A stretch of 64,000 bases of DNA from contig CAMHST010000001.1 of assembly GCA_946187865.1 (NCBI GenBank), positions 44,070 to 108,069 of the forward strand, read 5' to 3'. The stretch comes from an uncultured Bacteroidales bacterium. Lineage in GTDB: Bacteria > Bacteroidota > Bacteroidia > Bacteroidales > UBA932. A program made the position numbers and the translations under genes. Positions 9,083 through 18,548 of this stretch are shown in pieces; position 1 is the stretch's first letter; each line of letters opens with the position of its first letter. The notes under the pieces are model-generated. The model saw nothing but the letters and a program-made list of their open reading frames with translations. It was not told where the DNA came from and made no database searches.

Positions 9083-11389
9083 ATGAAAAGAATCTTCCTT
9101 CTGACTGCAGCCGCACTGAGCTTCTTCTGCAGTTGCAGTAACGGTTCCGGGTCGGCTTCGGCCGACGCCAAAATGGACCGCTTTATCGACAATCTGATGG
9201 GCAAAATGACGCTGGAACAGAAGATCGGCCAGCTGAACCTGCATTCCGCCTCCGGCTTCGTGTCGGCGCTCCGCGTCACCGAAGAAGACGAGAACGTGAA
9301 ACTGCTCCGCGCCGGAAAGCTGGGCGGCATCTATGGCAGCGGAAACGTGGAGTATCTGCGCGACATCCAGAAAATCGCCATGGAATCCGGCGCCGGCATC
9401 CCCCTGATTACCGGCATGGACGTCATCCACGGCTACCAGACCGTATTCCCGGTTCCTCTGGCCCTTTCCACCTCCTGGAATCCGGAGATGGTGGAAAAGA
9501 CCGCCCGCATCGCCGCCAAGGAAGCGTCGGCCAGCGGCATCAACTGGGTGTTCAGCCCCATGGTGGACATCTGCCGCGACGCCCGCTGGGGCCGAATCGT
9601 GGAAGGCGGCGGTGAAGACCCTTTCCTGGGCGGTGAACTGGCCAAGGCCTATGTGTACGGCTACCAGGGCCGCGACGGCGTATATGACAATACGGACGTG
9701 ATGACCTGCGTCAAACACTACGCCCTTTACGGCGGAGCAGAGGCCGGCCGCGACTACAACTCCGTATTCCTGAGCCGGCAGGAAGCCCTGAACGGCTACC
9801 TGCGCCCGTATCAGCAGGCCGCCTATGCCGGCGCCGCCAGCTACATGAGTTCCTTCAATGAATTCGAAGGCATTCCCGCCACCATGAACACCTACCTGAT
9901 GGACGAACTCCTCCGCAAGGCCTGGGGCTTCGACGGCTTCATCGTGAGCGACGCCACCGCCGTGCTGGAAGAGGTGGCCCATGGCATCGGAGACCTCCAG
10001 GAAGTGTCGGCCCGTTCCCTCCAGGCCGGTCTGGACATGGACATGAACTCCGACGGCTTCGTGGGCACCCTGGAGAAATCCCTTCAGGAAGGCCGCATTT
10101 CCAAGGCCGATATAGACCGCGCCTGCCGCCGCATCCTGGAAGCCAAATACAAGCTGGGCCTGTTCGACGACCCTTACAAATACCTGGATCCGGAGCGTGC
10201 CGCCAAGGATGTCTATACGCCCGAACACCGGGCCTTCGCCCGCGAGGCCGCCCGTGAGTGCCTGGTGCTGCTGAAGAACGACGGCGTACTGCCGCTCAGG
10301 AAAGGAACCCGCGTTGCCGTGGTGGGTCCGCTGGCCCAAAATGGAGAAGCCATGGCTGGCAGCTGGTCCATGTCGTCCCACAATGCCGAGAGCGTGACCC
10401 TGTTCCAGGGCATCTCCGAAGTCACCCCCGCCACCTATGCGGAAGGCAGCTGGCTCTTCAAGGACAAAGACCTGGAAGAGAGCATCCTGTACGGCATGAT
10501 CAAATACTTCGCCCCCAACTACCCCATCCCTGAGCTCCACACCGTTCCCCAGCAGAAGCTGGTGGCCGACGCCGTTGCCAAGGCCCGTCAGGCCAACGTA
10601 GTAATCGCCTGCGTGGGTGAGGTGCCCAATATGAACGGCGAAGGTGCCTCCCGCACGGACATCTCCATGCCGGACGCCCAGCTGGAACTCCTGAAGGCCC
10701 TGAAAGCCACCGGAAAGCCCGTCGTGATGGTGCTCGTGACCGGTCGTCCGCTCACCCTGAACTGGGAAAACGAGAACATGGACGCCATCCTCAACGTGTG
10801 GTCCCCGGGCTCTGAAGGCGGTCATGCCGTGGCAGACGTGCTCTTCGGCGACTACGCCCCTTCCGCCAAGCTCACCACCACCTTCCCGCGTGCCGTGGGT
10901 CAGCTGCCGCTCTATTACAACCACAAGAGCACCGGCCGTCCGCACCCGGATTACGAGCCTTACCGGAAGTTTACCAGCTGCTATGAAGACGAGCTGAACG
11001 GGCCGCTGTATCCCTTCGGTTTCGGCCTGTCCTACACCACCTTCGCGTACTCCCCTGTTACTCTGAGCGCCGCTGAGATGCCGCTCAGCGGCTCCGTGAC
11101 CGCCTCCGTGACCGTGACCAACACCGGTTCCCGCGATGCCGATGAAATTGTGCAGTTATACATCCACGACATCTACGCCACCTCCACCCGTCCGGTGAAG
11201 GAACTGAAGGGCTTCAAGAAGGTGCACATCGCGGCCGGAGCGTCCGTCAAGGTAGATTTCACCCTAACCGCGGAAGAACTCTCCTACTTCAACCACGACT
11301 GCGAGTGGGTCTGTGAACCCGGCGACTTTGAAATCATGGCCGGCCCCGACAGCGAACGCCTGCAGAAGGCCGTCCTCACGGTGAAATAA
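9083..11389 (+). CDS. Glycoside hydrolase family 3, BglX-like beta-glucosidase lipoprotein
   Basis: A 768-residue GH3 enzyme likely to release terminal beta-glucosyl or related residues from oligosaccharides. The start is the ATG at 9083; residues 1-20 form a lipoprotein signal (SFFCSC), so the protein is probably anchored in a membrane facing the periplasm. The TIM barrel carries MTLEQKIGQLN, KHYALYGGAEAGRDYN and the nucleophile region FIVSDATAV; the alpha/beta sandwich and a C-terminal fibronectin-III-like domain (SVTVTNTGSRDADEIVQLY) follow. GH2 and GH94 enzymes lie next to it, which suggests a glycan-degrading locus, but no SusC/SusD pair is in the window. Confidence 0.93.
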   Translation: MKRIFLLTAAALSFFCSCSNGSGSASADAKMDRFIDNLMGKMTLEQKIGQLNLHSASGFVSALRVTEEDENVKLLRAGKLGGIYGSGNVEYLRDIQKIAMESGAGIPLITGMDVIHGYQTVFPVPLALSTSWNPEMVEKTARIAAKEASASGINWVFSPMVDICRDARWGRIVEGGGEDPFLGGELAKAYVYGYQGRDGVYDNTDVMTCVKHYALYGGAEAGRDYNSVFLSRQEALNGYLRPYQQAAYAGAASYMSSFNEFEGIPATMNTYLMDELLRKAWGFDGFIVSDATAVLEEVAHGIGDLQEVSARSLQAGLDMDMNSDGFVGTLEKSLQEGRISKADIDRACRRILEAKYKLGLFDDPYKYLDPERAAKDVYTPEHRAFAREAARECLVLLKNDGVLPLRKGTRVAVVGPLAQNGEAMAGSWSMSSHNAESVTLFQGISEVTPATYAEGSWLFKDKDLEESILYGMIKYFAPNYPIPELHTVPQQKLVADAVAKARQANVVIACVGEVPNMNGEGASRTDISMPDAQLELLKALKATGKPVVMVLVTGRPLTLNWENENMDAILNVWSPGSEGGHAVADVLFGDYAPSAKLTTTFPRAVGQLPLYYNHKSTGRPHPDYEPYRKFTSCYEDELNGPLYPFGFGLSYTTFAYSPVTLSAAEMPLSGSVTASVTVTNTGSRDADEIVQLYIHDIYATSTRPVKELKGFKKVHIAAGASVKVDFTLTAEELSYFNHDCEWVCEPGDFEIMAGPDSERLQKAVLTVK

Positions 11390-11454
11390 GCTTCTTTTAA
11401 AGAAATTGATAGGATAAAAACAGTTTCTGAAATAAAAGAAAGAGTCTGGGCTGT

Positions 11455-11462
11455 TATCTTTG
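11455..11462 (+). promoter_or_regulatory. -7 box before the GH2-isomerase gene
   Basis: TATCTTTG fits TAnnTTTG and is 19 bases before the first ATG of the GH2 fusion (11482). It indicates separate transcription from the upstream GH3 gene. No clear -33 box. Confidence 0.55.
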
Positions 11463-11481
11463 CATTCAGTAAAATGTGCAA

Positions 11482-14400
11482 ATGATGAACAGTTTCAGAC
11501 CCTTTCTTTTTGTCTTTGCCCTGACGGGCCTCTCGCTCAGTCTCCGGGCCGAGGAACGGAATTTCAGCAAAGGCTGGGAATTCTCCCGGGATTCCCTTGC
11601 AACCGTTAAAACAGTGGACCTCCCCCACGATTTCAGCATGGAACCTGCCGTAGAGGCCGAAGGCGTCACTACCATGGGCCCTTTCACCAGTGCCTCCGCC
11701 AACGGCCGCGCCATGGGCTACCTGGGCGGCGGAACCGGCTGGTACCGGAAAACCTTCACCGTCGCCCCGGAAGAGGCAGGGAAACGGTTTTCCCTGCTCT
11801 TTGACGGCGCCTACATGGAAACCGACGTCACCGTGAACGGGAAACCAGCCGGCAGCCACAAGAACGGATATACGCCTTTTTATTTCGACATCACGGACCT
11901 TCTGCTCGCTCCCGGAGAGGCCAACGAAGTCATCGTCAAAGTCCGGAATATCGGCCGCAACACCCGCTGGTACAGCGGCTCCGGCCTGTATAGGGAAGTC
12001 TCCCTGGTGGTTACAGAGCCTGTGCATGTGGCCCAGTGGGGCGTCAATGTGACCACACCGTCCGTTTCCAAGGCCGATGCCGAAGTGCTGGTCGCCGTCT
12101 CCGCCGTCAATGACACCCGCAAGCGCACGGACATCCAGGCCGTCGTTTCCATCCTGGACGCCGCCGGGACCTGTGTCGCCGAGGGAAAGGCGTCCCTCCG
12201 CCTCAATGCGGCGGCATCGGCCCAGGGCAAAGTGAATATGAAAGTGGAGAGGCCCCGCCTCTGGGACACGGAGCATCCCCATCTCTATACCGCCCGCGTA
12301 GAGTTGAAAAGCAAGGACGGCACCCTCCTGGACAGCTACGAGCAGCGTTTCGGCATTCGCTCCATCGCGTGTGACGCACAGGACGGTCTCCGCATCAACG
12401 GTGAGCCTGTCCTTCTCAGGGGCGGCTGCGTCCATCACGACAACGGCCTGCTGGGAGCCGCCGCTTACCGCACGGCCGAATACCGCCGGGTGCGCCAGCT
12501 CAAGGAAAGCGGCTACAATGCCGTCCGCTGCGCCCACAACCCGCCTTCCCGCTATTTCCTGGAAGCCTGCGACGAACTGGGCCTGCTGGTAATGGACGAG
12601 TTCACCGACATGTGGGAACAGCCCAAGAATACAGACGACTACTCCCGGTTCTTCGTAGAATGCTGGGAAAGCGACCTTACCGATATGATGCTGCGGGACC
12701 GGAACCATCCGTCCATCATCCTTTGGAGCATCGGCAATGAAATTCCCAACTGGAGCATCAAGGATGCCTCCCGGATCGGGAAACAGCTCAGCGACAAGGT
12801 CCGTCAGCTGGATCCCACCCGCCTGGTCACCCAGGGCATTACAGGCGCTTACATCCACCTGGAATGGGACAATTCCCAGTACACTTTCCAGCATCTGGAC
12901 GTGAGCGGTTACAACTACCTCCGCCATCTTTACGAAGGCGACCATGCAAAATTCCCCGACCGGGTGATCGTAGGGACCGAATCCTATCCCAACCAGTCCT
13001 ATGCCTACTGGAAGGACGTGGAGGAGAAGCCTTATGTCATCGGTGACTTTGTCTGGACGGCCCTGGACCATCTGGGAGAGGCCGGGCTGGGTTCCAGCCG
13101 CTATGTACCGGCCGACCAGCCCGAGCGCCAGATGCCGCAGTCCCAGACCTCGATGGGTCCCAAGGAGAACCAGAATCCGGCCATGATGTGGTTCGGAGGT
13201 GGCGGAAACGCCCCTGCCGGTGCCCCGCGCATGCCGCAGGTGCAGTTCCCGGCCACCTACGTGAATTACTGCGGTGACATCGACCTCGTCGGGGATGTGA
13301 AGCCGCAGGGACGCTACCGCCGGGTGATGTGGGATGTTTCTCCGCTGGAGATCCTGGTTCACGAACCCATGCCGGAGAATACCAAAGAGACCATGGGCCT
13401 CTGGGGCTGGCAGCGTGAGGAATCTCTCTGGTACTTCCCCGGCCATGAGGGCGAGAAAGTGCAGGTCCGCGTATTCACCAAGGAGCCGCAGGTGCGCCTG
13501 GAAGTGAACGGCAAGGTCGTGGGGATCCAGAACACGGACGACAACCTCACAGCCACCTTCGAAGGTGTCGAATACTTGCCTGGCAAGTTGGTCGCCATCT
13601 CGCTCCGCGACGGCAAGGAAATGGAGAGCCGCGTGCTCCGTACCCCCGGAAAACCCGCCGCCGTCCGCATCCTCCGCGAGCGCTACAACGTAGCCGATGA
13701 CTTGGTCTTCCTGAAACTGGAAGTGATTGACAATGAAGGAGTCATCGTTCCGGACACCTTTAAGCTGAACATCAATGTGCAGGGAGCGGAGTTTGTCGCT
13801 TCCGGCAACGGCTCGATCAGCGGGATGGAGAGTTTCGGCTCCCATACTCCCCTTACTCACCTCGGCGGTGCCATGGTGATTGTGCGTCCGGACAGTCCGG
13901 AGGCCATCGTGGATGTGACGGCCGCCTGCGAAGGACTTGAGACAGGCCGTGCCATCTTCGACGGCAAAGGCCAGGACATCCTGAAAAAAGACATCGGCGT
14001 TGGGCTTTGCTCGGTCATCGGCATCGGGGCCGATTTCGAGGATTCCGTCCGCCGGGTGGCGCAGACAGGCGCCACCTATGTAGAGATGAACAACTTCATG
14101 GGCGGCCGCATGTTCGGGCTCACACCTCAGGAAACCAGGGCCATCATGGACAAATACGGCCTTCGCGTGGTTTCAGACGTCACCATGGCCAGCGCCATCG
14201 AAGATACCCCTGAATATCTGGCCCGCTGGGAGGAGACCTTCAAGGAAGACGCCGTCCTGGGCGTGAAGTACGTAGCCATGACCGCCAACATGTTCTGGGG
14301 CAACGAGGAGCACGCCCTCACCTGCTGTCAGGTACTGGATAAGATCGGCGCCATCGCCAAGAAATACGGCATCCAGTTCCTCTATCACCTGCACAACATC

Positions 14401-14973
14401 GAGTTCAACCCGCTGGTGGATTCCGACAAGCAGATTGTGGATTTCATGATAGAGCATACCGACCCCGACCTGGTGAAATTCGAGGACGACGTGTTCTGGG
14501 TGCAGATCGGCGGCCGGGATGCGGCGCAGTTCCTGCGCGACCATGCCGACAGGATTCCCATGCTGCATGTGAAGGACTTCTATTTTATCGGCCAGGGAGA
14601 TTTCATGGACTATAAGGCCGTACTGGGCCAGTTCTATGCGAACGGAGGCCACGACTGGGTGCTGGAGATGGAAGACCCGATGACCCGCGAGGCCATGTTC
14701 CAGAAGGCCGAAGGACACAACCGCATGAGCCAGACCCGCGAAATGCCCCGCATGAACTTCGGCCCGGGCGGACCCGGCGGACAGCGTCCCCAGCCCTCCG
14801 AGGAGGAACTGGCGGCCCGCCGCGAGCAGCAGAACCGCTCCCGCCTCAAAGCCCTCAGGGACATCGAGACCAACATGCGCACCCTGGAAGGCTTCCCCTT
14901 CATTCCTTACATCCCGCTGACCACCCTTTCTCCATCGACAACCGTTTCAGCAAACTCGCACAGTAGGCCGTAA
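11482..14973 (+). CDS. Exported GH2 glycosidase fused to a sugar isomerase/epimerase-like TIM barrel
   Basis: About 1163 residues. The track starts at a GTG (11476); ATG at 11482 or 11485 gives a signal peptide ending SLSLRAEE. The N-terminal 650 residues are a GH2 enzyme: sugar-binding domain (NGKPAGSHKNGYTPFYFDI), immunoglobulin-like domain, and barrel with acid/base Glu in WSIGNEIPNW and probable nucleophile Glu in VGTESYPN. Beta-sandwich domains follow to about residue 825. Residues about 835-1090 form a second barrel of the xylose-isomerase-like/AP-endonuclease-2 class, with candidate metal ligands in YVEMNNF, YHLHNIEF, LHVKDF and LEMED. The tail is Gly/Pro/Gln-rich and then charged. The last 20 or so codons look frame-shifted. 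Beta-galactosidase-type chemistry is the best guess for the first part; the second may process the released or oxidised sugar. Confidence 0.88.
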   Translation: MMNSFRPFLFVFALTGLSLSLRAEERNFSKGWEFSRDSLATVKTVDLPHDFSMEPAVEAEGVTTMGPFTSASANGRAMGYLGGGTGWYRKTFTVAPEEAGKRFSLLFDGAYMETDVTVNGKPAGSHKNGYTPFYFDITDLLLAPGEANEVIVKVRNIGRNTRWYSGSGLYREVSLVVTEPVHVAQWGVNVTTPSVSKADAEVLVAVSAVNDTRKRTDIQAVVSILDAAGTCVAEGKASLRLNAAASAQGKVNMKVERPRLWDTEHPHLYTARVELKSKDGTLLDSYEQRFGIRSIACDAQDGLRINGEPVLLRGGCVHHDNGLLGAAAYRTAEYRRVRQLKESGYNAVRCAHNPPSRYFLEACDELGLLVMDEFTDMWEQPKNTDDYSRFFVECWESDLTDMMLRDRNHPSIILWSIGNEIPNWSIKDASRIGKQLSDKVRQLDPTRLVTQGITGAYIHLEWDNSQYTFQHLDVSGYNYLRHLYEGDHAKFPDRVIVGTESYPNQSYAYWKDVEEKPYVIGDFVWTALDHLGEAGLGSSRYVPADQPERQMPQSQTSMGPKENQNPAMMWFGGGGNAPAGAPRMPQVQFPATYVNYCGDIDLVGDVKPQGRYRRVMWDVSPLEILVHEPMPENTKETMGLWGWQREESLWYFPGHEGEKVQVRVFTKEPQVRLEVNGKVVGIQNTDDNLTATFEGVEYLPGKLVAISLRDGKEMESRVLRTPGKPAAVRILRERYNVADDLVFLKLEVIDNEGVIVPDTFKLNINVQGAEFVASGNGSISGMESFGSHTPLTHLGGAMVIVRPDSPEAIVDVTAACEGLETGRAIFDGKGQDILKKDIGVGLCSVIGIGADFEDSVRRVAQTGATYVEMNNFMGGRMFGLTPQETRAIMDKYGLRVVSDVTMASAIEDTPEYLARWEETFKEDAVLGVKYVAMTANMFWGNEEHALTCCQVLDKIGAIAKKYGIQFLYHLHNIEFNPLVDSDKQIVDFMIEHTDPDLVKFEDDVFWVQIGGRDAAQFLRDHADRIPMLHVKDFYFIGQGDFMDYKAVLGQFYANGGHDWVLEMEDPMTREAMFQKAEGHNRMSQTREMPRMNFGPGGPGGQRPQPSEEELAARREQQNRSRLKALRDIETNMRTLEGFPFIPYIPLTTLSPSTTVSANSHSRP

Positions 14974-15004
14974 AATGGAACATCATACAAATCAAGCATT
15001 TAAC

Positions 15005-15041
15005 AAAAAGTGTCTAGTTGAAATCGACTAGACACTTTTTT
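15005..15041. terminator. Bidirectional terminator between convergent GH genes
   Basis: A perfect stem of about 14 bp (AAAAAGTGTCTAGT/ACTAGACACTTTTT) with an 8-nt loop and T-runs on both strands lies between the GH2 fusion (plus) and the GH94 gene (minus). Confidence 0.92.
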
Positions 15042-15081
15042 ATAACAATATGTTTATCAATTAGTTCCACTCAACGCTATT

Positions 15082-17472
15082 TCAGAGCACGATCTCCAAT
15101 ACCTGCTTTCCCTCTTTGTAGGGGATGAACGCCTGGGGGGCCTTGCCTTCCTGGCGTATGGTTATGTCGTATTCCGCATTCCGGAAACGGCGGTGGACGC
15201 GGTAGGTTCCTAGCGGAATGCAGGGGCGGATGAGCAGGCCATCAAACTGCGGCTGGATGCCCAGCAGCGCCTCGCTCACGGCCTTCCAGGCCCAGGCGGC
15301 CGTACCGGTGAGCCAGCTGTTCTTGCCTTCGCCGGGGCGGAAAGCATCTTTTCCGGACACCATCTGGCAGAACACATACGGCTCCACTTTCCGTAGCTGC
15401 TGGTCTTCCGCAAAGGCGGGAGCAATCTTGCGGTAATGGCGCCAGGCATCGTCGGCCCGCCCGGCCATGGCCTCCGCGATGATGATCCAGGGATTGTTGT
15501 GGCAGAACACACCGGCGTTCTCCTTGTAGCCCTGCGGGTAGGAGCTGATCTCTCCGTAGTCCTTGATATAGGCCGAATAGGCCGGGTTGTTCAGGACCAG
15601 CCCCTGCTCACATTCCAGGTACTTCACAGCGGCGTCCAGGGCCTTGTCGCACAGGCCTTCCTCCGCCCCGATCCGAGCCATGGCGCACCAGCCCTGGCTC
15701 TCGATGAACACCTTTCCCTCCGCATTTTCCTTCGACCCGATCTTATTCCCATAGTAATCGTAGGCTCGCAGGAACCACTCCCCGTCCCAACCATATTCCT
15801 TCACGGCTTTCTCCATGTCGGCCACGGCCGCTCGGACCTGGACCACATACGGAGCGGGGGCTTTCACGCGGGGATGCTCCAGCAGCTCCGCGAAGTCCTT
15901 GCCCTGAGCTACAAACAAGCCGGCGATCATCAGGGATTCCGCCTTGGAGCCCTCCGTCTTGTTCTCCGTGGTCTGGAAAGACTCGTCGGGGTTGTCGGAG
16001 AAGCAGTTCAGGTTCAGGCAGTCGTTCCAGTCGGCCCGGCCGATGAGCGGGAGGCCGTGCGGGCCGAGGTTGTCCGTCACGTGCCGGAAGCTGATTTTCA
16101 GGTGTTCCAGCAGGGAGACCTCGGTTCCGGGCTGATTGTCGAAGGGCACCGGCTCCTGCAGGATGCCGAAATCCCCCGTCTCGCGGATATAGGCGACGGT
16201 GCCGAAGATGAGCCACAGCGGGTCGTCATTGAAACCGCCGCCGATGTCGTTGTTCCCGCGCTTGGTGAGGGGCTGGTACTGGTGGTAGCAGCCGCCGTCC
16301 GGGAACTGCGTGGAGGCGATGTCGATGATGCGCTGCCGGGCGCGGTCCGGGATGAGGTGGACGATGCCCGCGAGGTCCTGGTTGGAGTCGCGGAAGCCCA
16401 TGCCCCGGCCGATGCCGCTCTCGAAATAGCTGGCGCTCCGGCTGAAGAAGAAGGTGATCATGCACTGGTACTGGTTCCAGATGTTCACGGTGCGGTCCAG
16501 CTCCGGGACCTCGGAGGTCACGGAGAAACGGCCGAGCAGGTTATCCCAGAAGGCCTTGAGCGCGTTAAAAGCCCGCTCTACCTTTTCACTGCTGTCAAAC
16601 GCCTCCATCATGGCCAGGGCCGGCGCCTTATTGATGACCCCGGGCGCCGAAAACTTCTCCCCGTCCGGATTTTCCACATAGCCCAGCACGAAGATGATTT
16701 CCTCCGTCTGCCCCGGTTCCAGATCCAGGCAGAAACGGTGAGAGGCCACCGGGCTCCAGCCATGGGCCACGGAATTGCCGGAAGTGCCGGCGAGCACCTG
16801 CTGCGGGGCGTCGAAACCGTTATACAGGCCGATGAACGTTTCCCGGTCCGTGTCGAAACCGTCGAAGGACCGGTTGGCCCCGAAGAACGCGTAATGGTTG
16901 CGGCGTTCCCGGTATTCCGTCTTGTGATAGAGGACATTCCCTTCCACCTCCACTTCCCCGGTAGAGAGGTTGCGCTGGAAGTTCTCCATGTCGGTGGAGG
17001 CGTTCCACAGGCACCATTCCACAAAGGAATACAGTTGGACCTGCTTCCGCTGATTTCCCGTATTGGTCAGCCGCACCCGGTGCAGCTCGCACCGGTGGCC
17101 GATGGGGACGAAAAACAGCACCTCCGAGCGAAGGCCGCCTTTCTCCCCCGTGATCCGGGTGTATCCCATTCCGTGTCGGCACTCATAGAAGTCCAGCGGC
17201 GTCTTGCAGGGCTTCCAGCCGGGATTCCACACGGTGTCACCGTCTTTGATGTAGTAATACCTGCCCCCGTCGTCCATGGGCACTCCGTTGTAGCGGTAGC
17301 GGAGGATACGCCGGAATTTGGCGTCCCGGCAGAAGCAGTAGCCGCCTGCCGTGTTGGAAATGAGCGAGAAAAAGTCTTCCGTGCCCAGGTAGTTGATCCA
17401 GGGCCAGGGGGTGTCCGGGCGGGTAATCACATACTCCCGGGCCGGGTCGTCGAAATGTCCGTATCGTTTCAT
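15082..17472 (-). CDS. GH94 glycoside phosphorylase, probably cellobiose phosphorylase
   Basis: A 796-residue GH94 enzyme with no signal peptide, so cytoplasmic. It cleaves a beta-linked disaccharide with phosphate to give a sugar 1-phosphate and saves ATP. Family marks include the N-terminal beta-sandwich ([22 protein letters not shown]), the catalytic-Asp segment [13 protein letters not shown] (residues about 358-370), [23 protein letters not shown] and [15 protein letters not shown]. From memory the last motif resembles cellobiose phosphorylases more than chitobiose or cyclic-glucan members, so cellobiose is the favoured substrate; laminaribiose or a mixed linkage is possible. It is 29 bases downstream of the DUF4421 gene on the same strand and may share its transcript. 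Confidence 0.9.
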   Translation of the reverse strand: MKRYGHFDDPAREYVITRPDTPWPWINYLGTEDFFSLISNTAGGYCFCRDAKFRRILRYRYNGVPMDDGGRYYYIKDGDTVWNPGWKPCKTPLDFYECRHGMGYTRITGEKGGLRSEVLFFVPIGHRCELHRVRLTNTGNQRKQVQLYSFVEWCLWNASTDMENFQRNLSTGEVEVEGNVLYHKTEYRERRNHYAFFGANRSFDGFDTDRETFIGLYNGFDAPQQVLAGTSGNSVAHGWSPVASHRFCLDLEPGQTEEIIFVLGYVENPDGEKFSAPGVINKAPALAMMEAFDSSEKVERAFNALKAFWDNLLGRFSVTSEVPELDRTVNIWNQYQCMITFFFSRSASYFESGIGRGMGFRDSNQDLAGIVHLIPDRARQRIIDIASTQFPDGGCYHQYQPLTKRGNNDIGGGFNDDPLWLIFGTVAYIRETGDFGILQEPVPFDNQPGTEVSLLEHLKISFRHVTDNLGPHGLPLIGRADWNDCLNLNCFSDNPDESFQTTENKTEGSKAESLMIAGLFVAQGKDFAELLEHPRVKAPAPYVVQVRAAVADMEKAVKEYGWDGEWFLRAYDYYGNKIGSKENAEGKVFIESQGWCAMARIGAEEGLCDKALDAAVKYLECEQGLVLNNPAYSAYIKDYGEISSYPQGYKENAGVFCHNNPWIIIAEAMAGRADDAWRHYRKIAPAFAEDQQLRKVEPYVFCQMVSGKDAFRPGEGKNSWLTGTAAWAWKAVSEALLGIQPQFDGLLIRPCIPLGTYRVHRRFRNAEYDITIRQEGKAPQAFIPYKEGKQVLEIVL

Positions 17473-17501
17473 GGATGATGGAAATGATTGCTGGTAAAGG
17501 A

Positions 17502-18512
17502 TTACAGTCTGAGCCCCAGGATAACATGCCCCTCCGTGCGGGCGTTGGAGAACTCCAGCCGGTCCTGGGCGCCGTAGGTGGCCCCCCGCACCGACAGGTT
17601 AACCCCGTAGAACCATCGGCCTGTCCAATGGAGGGCGGCGGCCTGGAACACGCCCACCCAGTCCGGGAAGGTTTTCTGCATCCGGTAATCCCCCGCCGAC
17701 GTGTATAACTTGTTATAGCTGAGCAGGGACAGGTTGGCCATGGCCGACACATGGAACAGCCAGTGGTGCGGCGTGACAAAATTGTGCGCATAGCCGGCGC
17801 CCACCGCCAGGATATTGGTAATCAGGGACATCTCCTCTGTCCCCTGGTAGCTCAGGCCCGCGAAGCGCGTGACGCCGTTTCGCAGGGATAGGCTCAAGAC
17901 CGGACTGCCGGCACTCCTTTTCTGGGTCTGCATCATGCTGAAGGCGGCAGGGAAGGAGAATTTGTCCCCGTTGAAAACATAATAGGCGTCGAAGTCTCCG
18001 GAGATGTCGGCGTTGACGGCGCCCAGGGGGATCTCCGTCACCGTGGAGTCCGGGTAGGAGATGATGCTTCCCCGGTAGGAATTGGACACCCGGAAAGTGG
18101 CCGACATGCTGAATTTATTGCCGAAAAAGGAAATGGAATAGGCCTGGTCGCTGTTTTTCAGGCTGGGGATGAACCAGCCCGGGTTGACGCTCACCCCCAG
18201 CTCCAGCCACCGCCAGGCCACGGAAAACCCCTGCGAGAGCGTGGGGGTGGAATTCAGGACCGTGGCATAGCCTTCCTCCTGCTCCTGGTGACGGATGCCC
18301 AGGGTGTTCCAGGAATAGTTGGACGATGTCTTGAAGGTCCAGCGCTCTTCGGGGATATCGATATACGCGGTATCCACCCGGGCCTTGTGCTGACTGCGGT
18401 ACATGCGTGCGTCTATCCGCTGGAACATATTCAGGCTGTCAGCTACCTCCTGCGCCGTCAGGGACAGGGCAGGAAGCAGGAACAAAAAAAGAAGGAGTAT
18501 CTTTTTCATCAT
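17502..18512 (-). CDS. DUF4421 family outer-membrane protein
   Basis: A 336-residue protein with a signal peptide ([21 protein letters not shown]) and alternating hydrophobic beta-strands ending in GLRL, as expected for a small outer-membrane barrel. The layout ([27 protein letters not shown] near the start, then repeated strands with GLSYQ and YGVNLSVRG) matches the Bacteroidota DUF4421 family of unknown role. The start codon ATGATG lies in the loop of a perfect 13-bp hairpin followed by a T-rich stretch that also encodes the signal peptide. Confidence 0.78.
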   Translation of the reverse strand: MMKKILLLFLFLLPALSLTAQEVADSLNMFQRIDARMYRSQHKARVDTAYIDIPEERWTFKTSSNYSWNTLGIRHQEQEEGYATVLNSTPTLSQGFSVAWRWLELGVSVNPGWFIPSLKNSDQAYSISFFGNKFSMSATFRVSNSYRGSIISYPDSTVTEIPLGAVNADISGDFDAYYVFNGDKFSFPAAFSMMQTQKRSAGSPVLSLSLRNGVTRFAGLSYQGTEEMSLITNILAVGAGYAHNFVTPHHWLFHVSAMANLSLLSYNKLYTSAGDYRMQKTFPDWVGVFQAAALHWTGRWFYGVNLSVRGATYGAQDRLEFSNARTEGHVILGLRL

Positions 18513-18527
18513 CCAAAGATACTCCTT
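18492..18527 (-). terminator. Hairpin with T-tract that embeds the DUF4421 start codon
   Basis: A perfect 13-bp inverted repeat (AAGGAGTATCTTT/AAAGATACTCCTT) has a 10-nt loop holding ATGATG of the DUF4421 gene on the minus strand, followed by CTTTTTTTG. It has the form of an intrinsic terminator for the upstream GIN operon, or of an attenuator for DUF4421. The stem includes TATCTTTG, a -7-like sequence, so a promoter cannot be excluded. Confidence 0.7.
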
Positions 18528-18548
18528 TTTCCACAGAATGGCAACAGC

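Noticed and set aside
9023-10945. 640-residue minus-strand ORF opposite the GH3 gene
   Set aside because: Shadow of a well-supported GH3 enzyme; no domain or start context.
11284-13860. 858-residue minus-strand ORF opposite the GH2 fusion
   Set aside because: Its sequence is the usual antisense pattern of a GC-rich gene; the sense strand has complete catalytic motifs.
15436-17478. 680-residue plus-strand ORF opposite GH94
   Set aside because: Antisense of a complete phosphorylase; no independent evidence.
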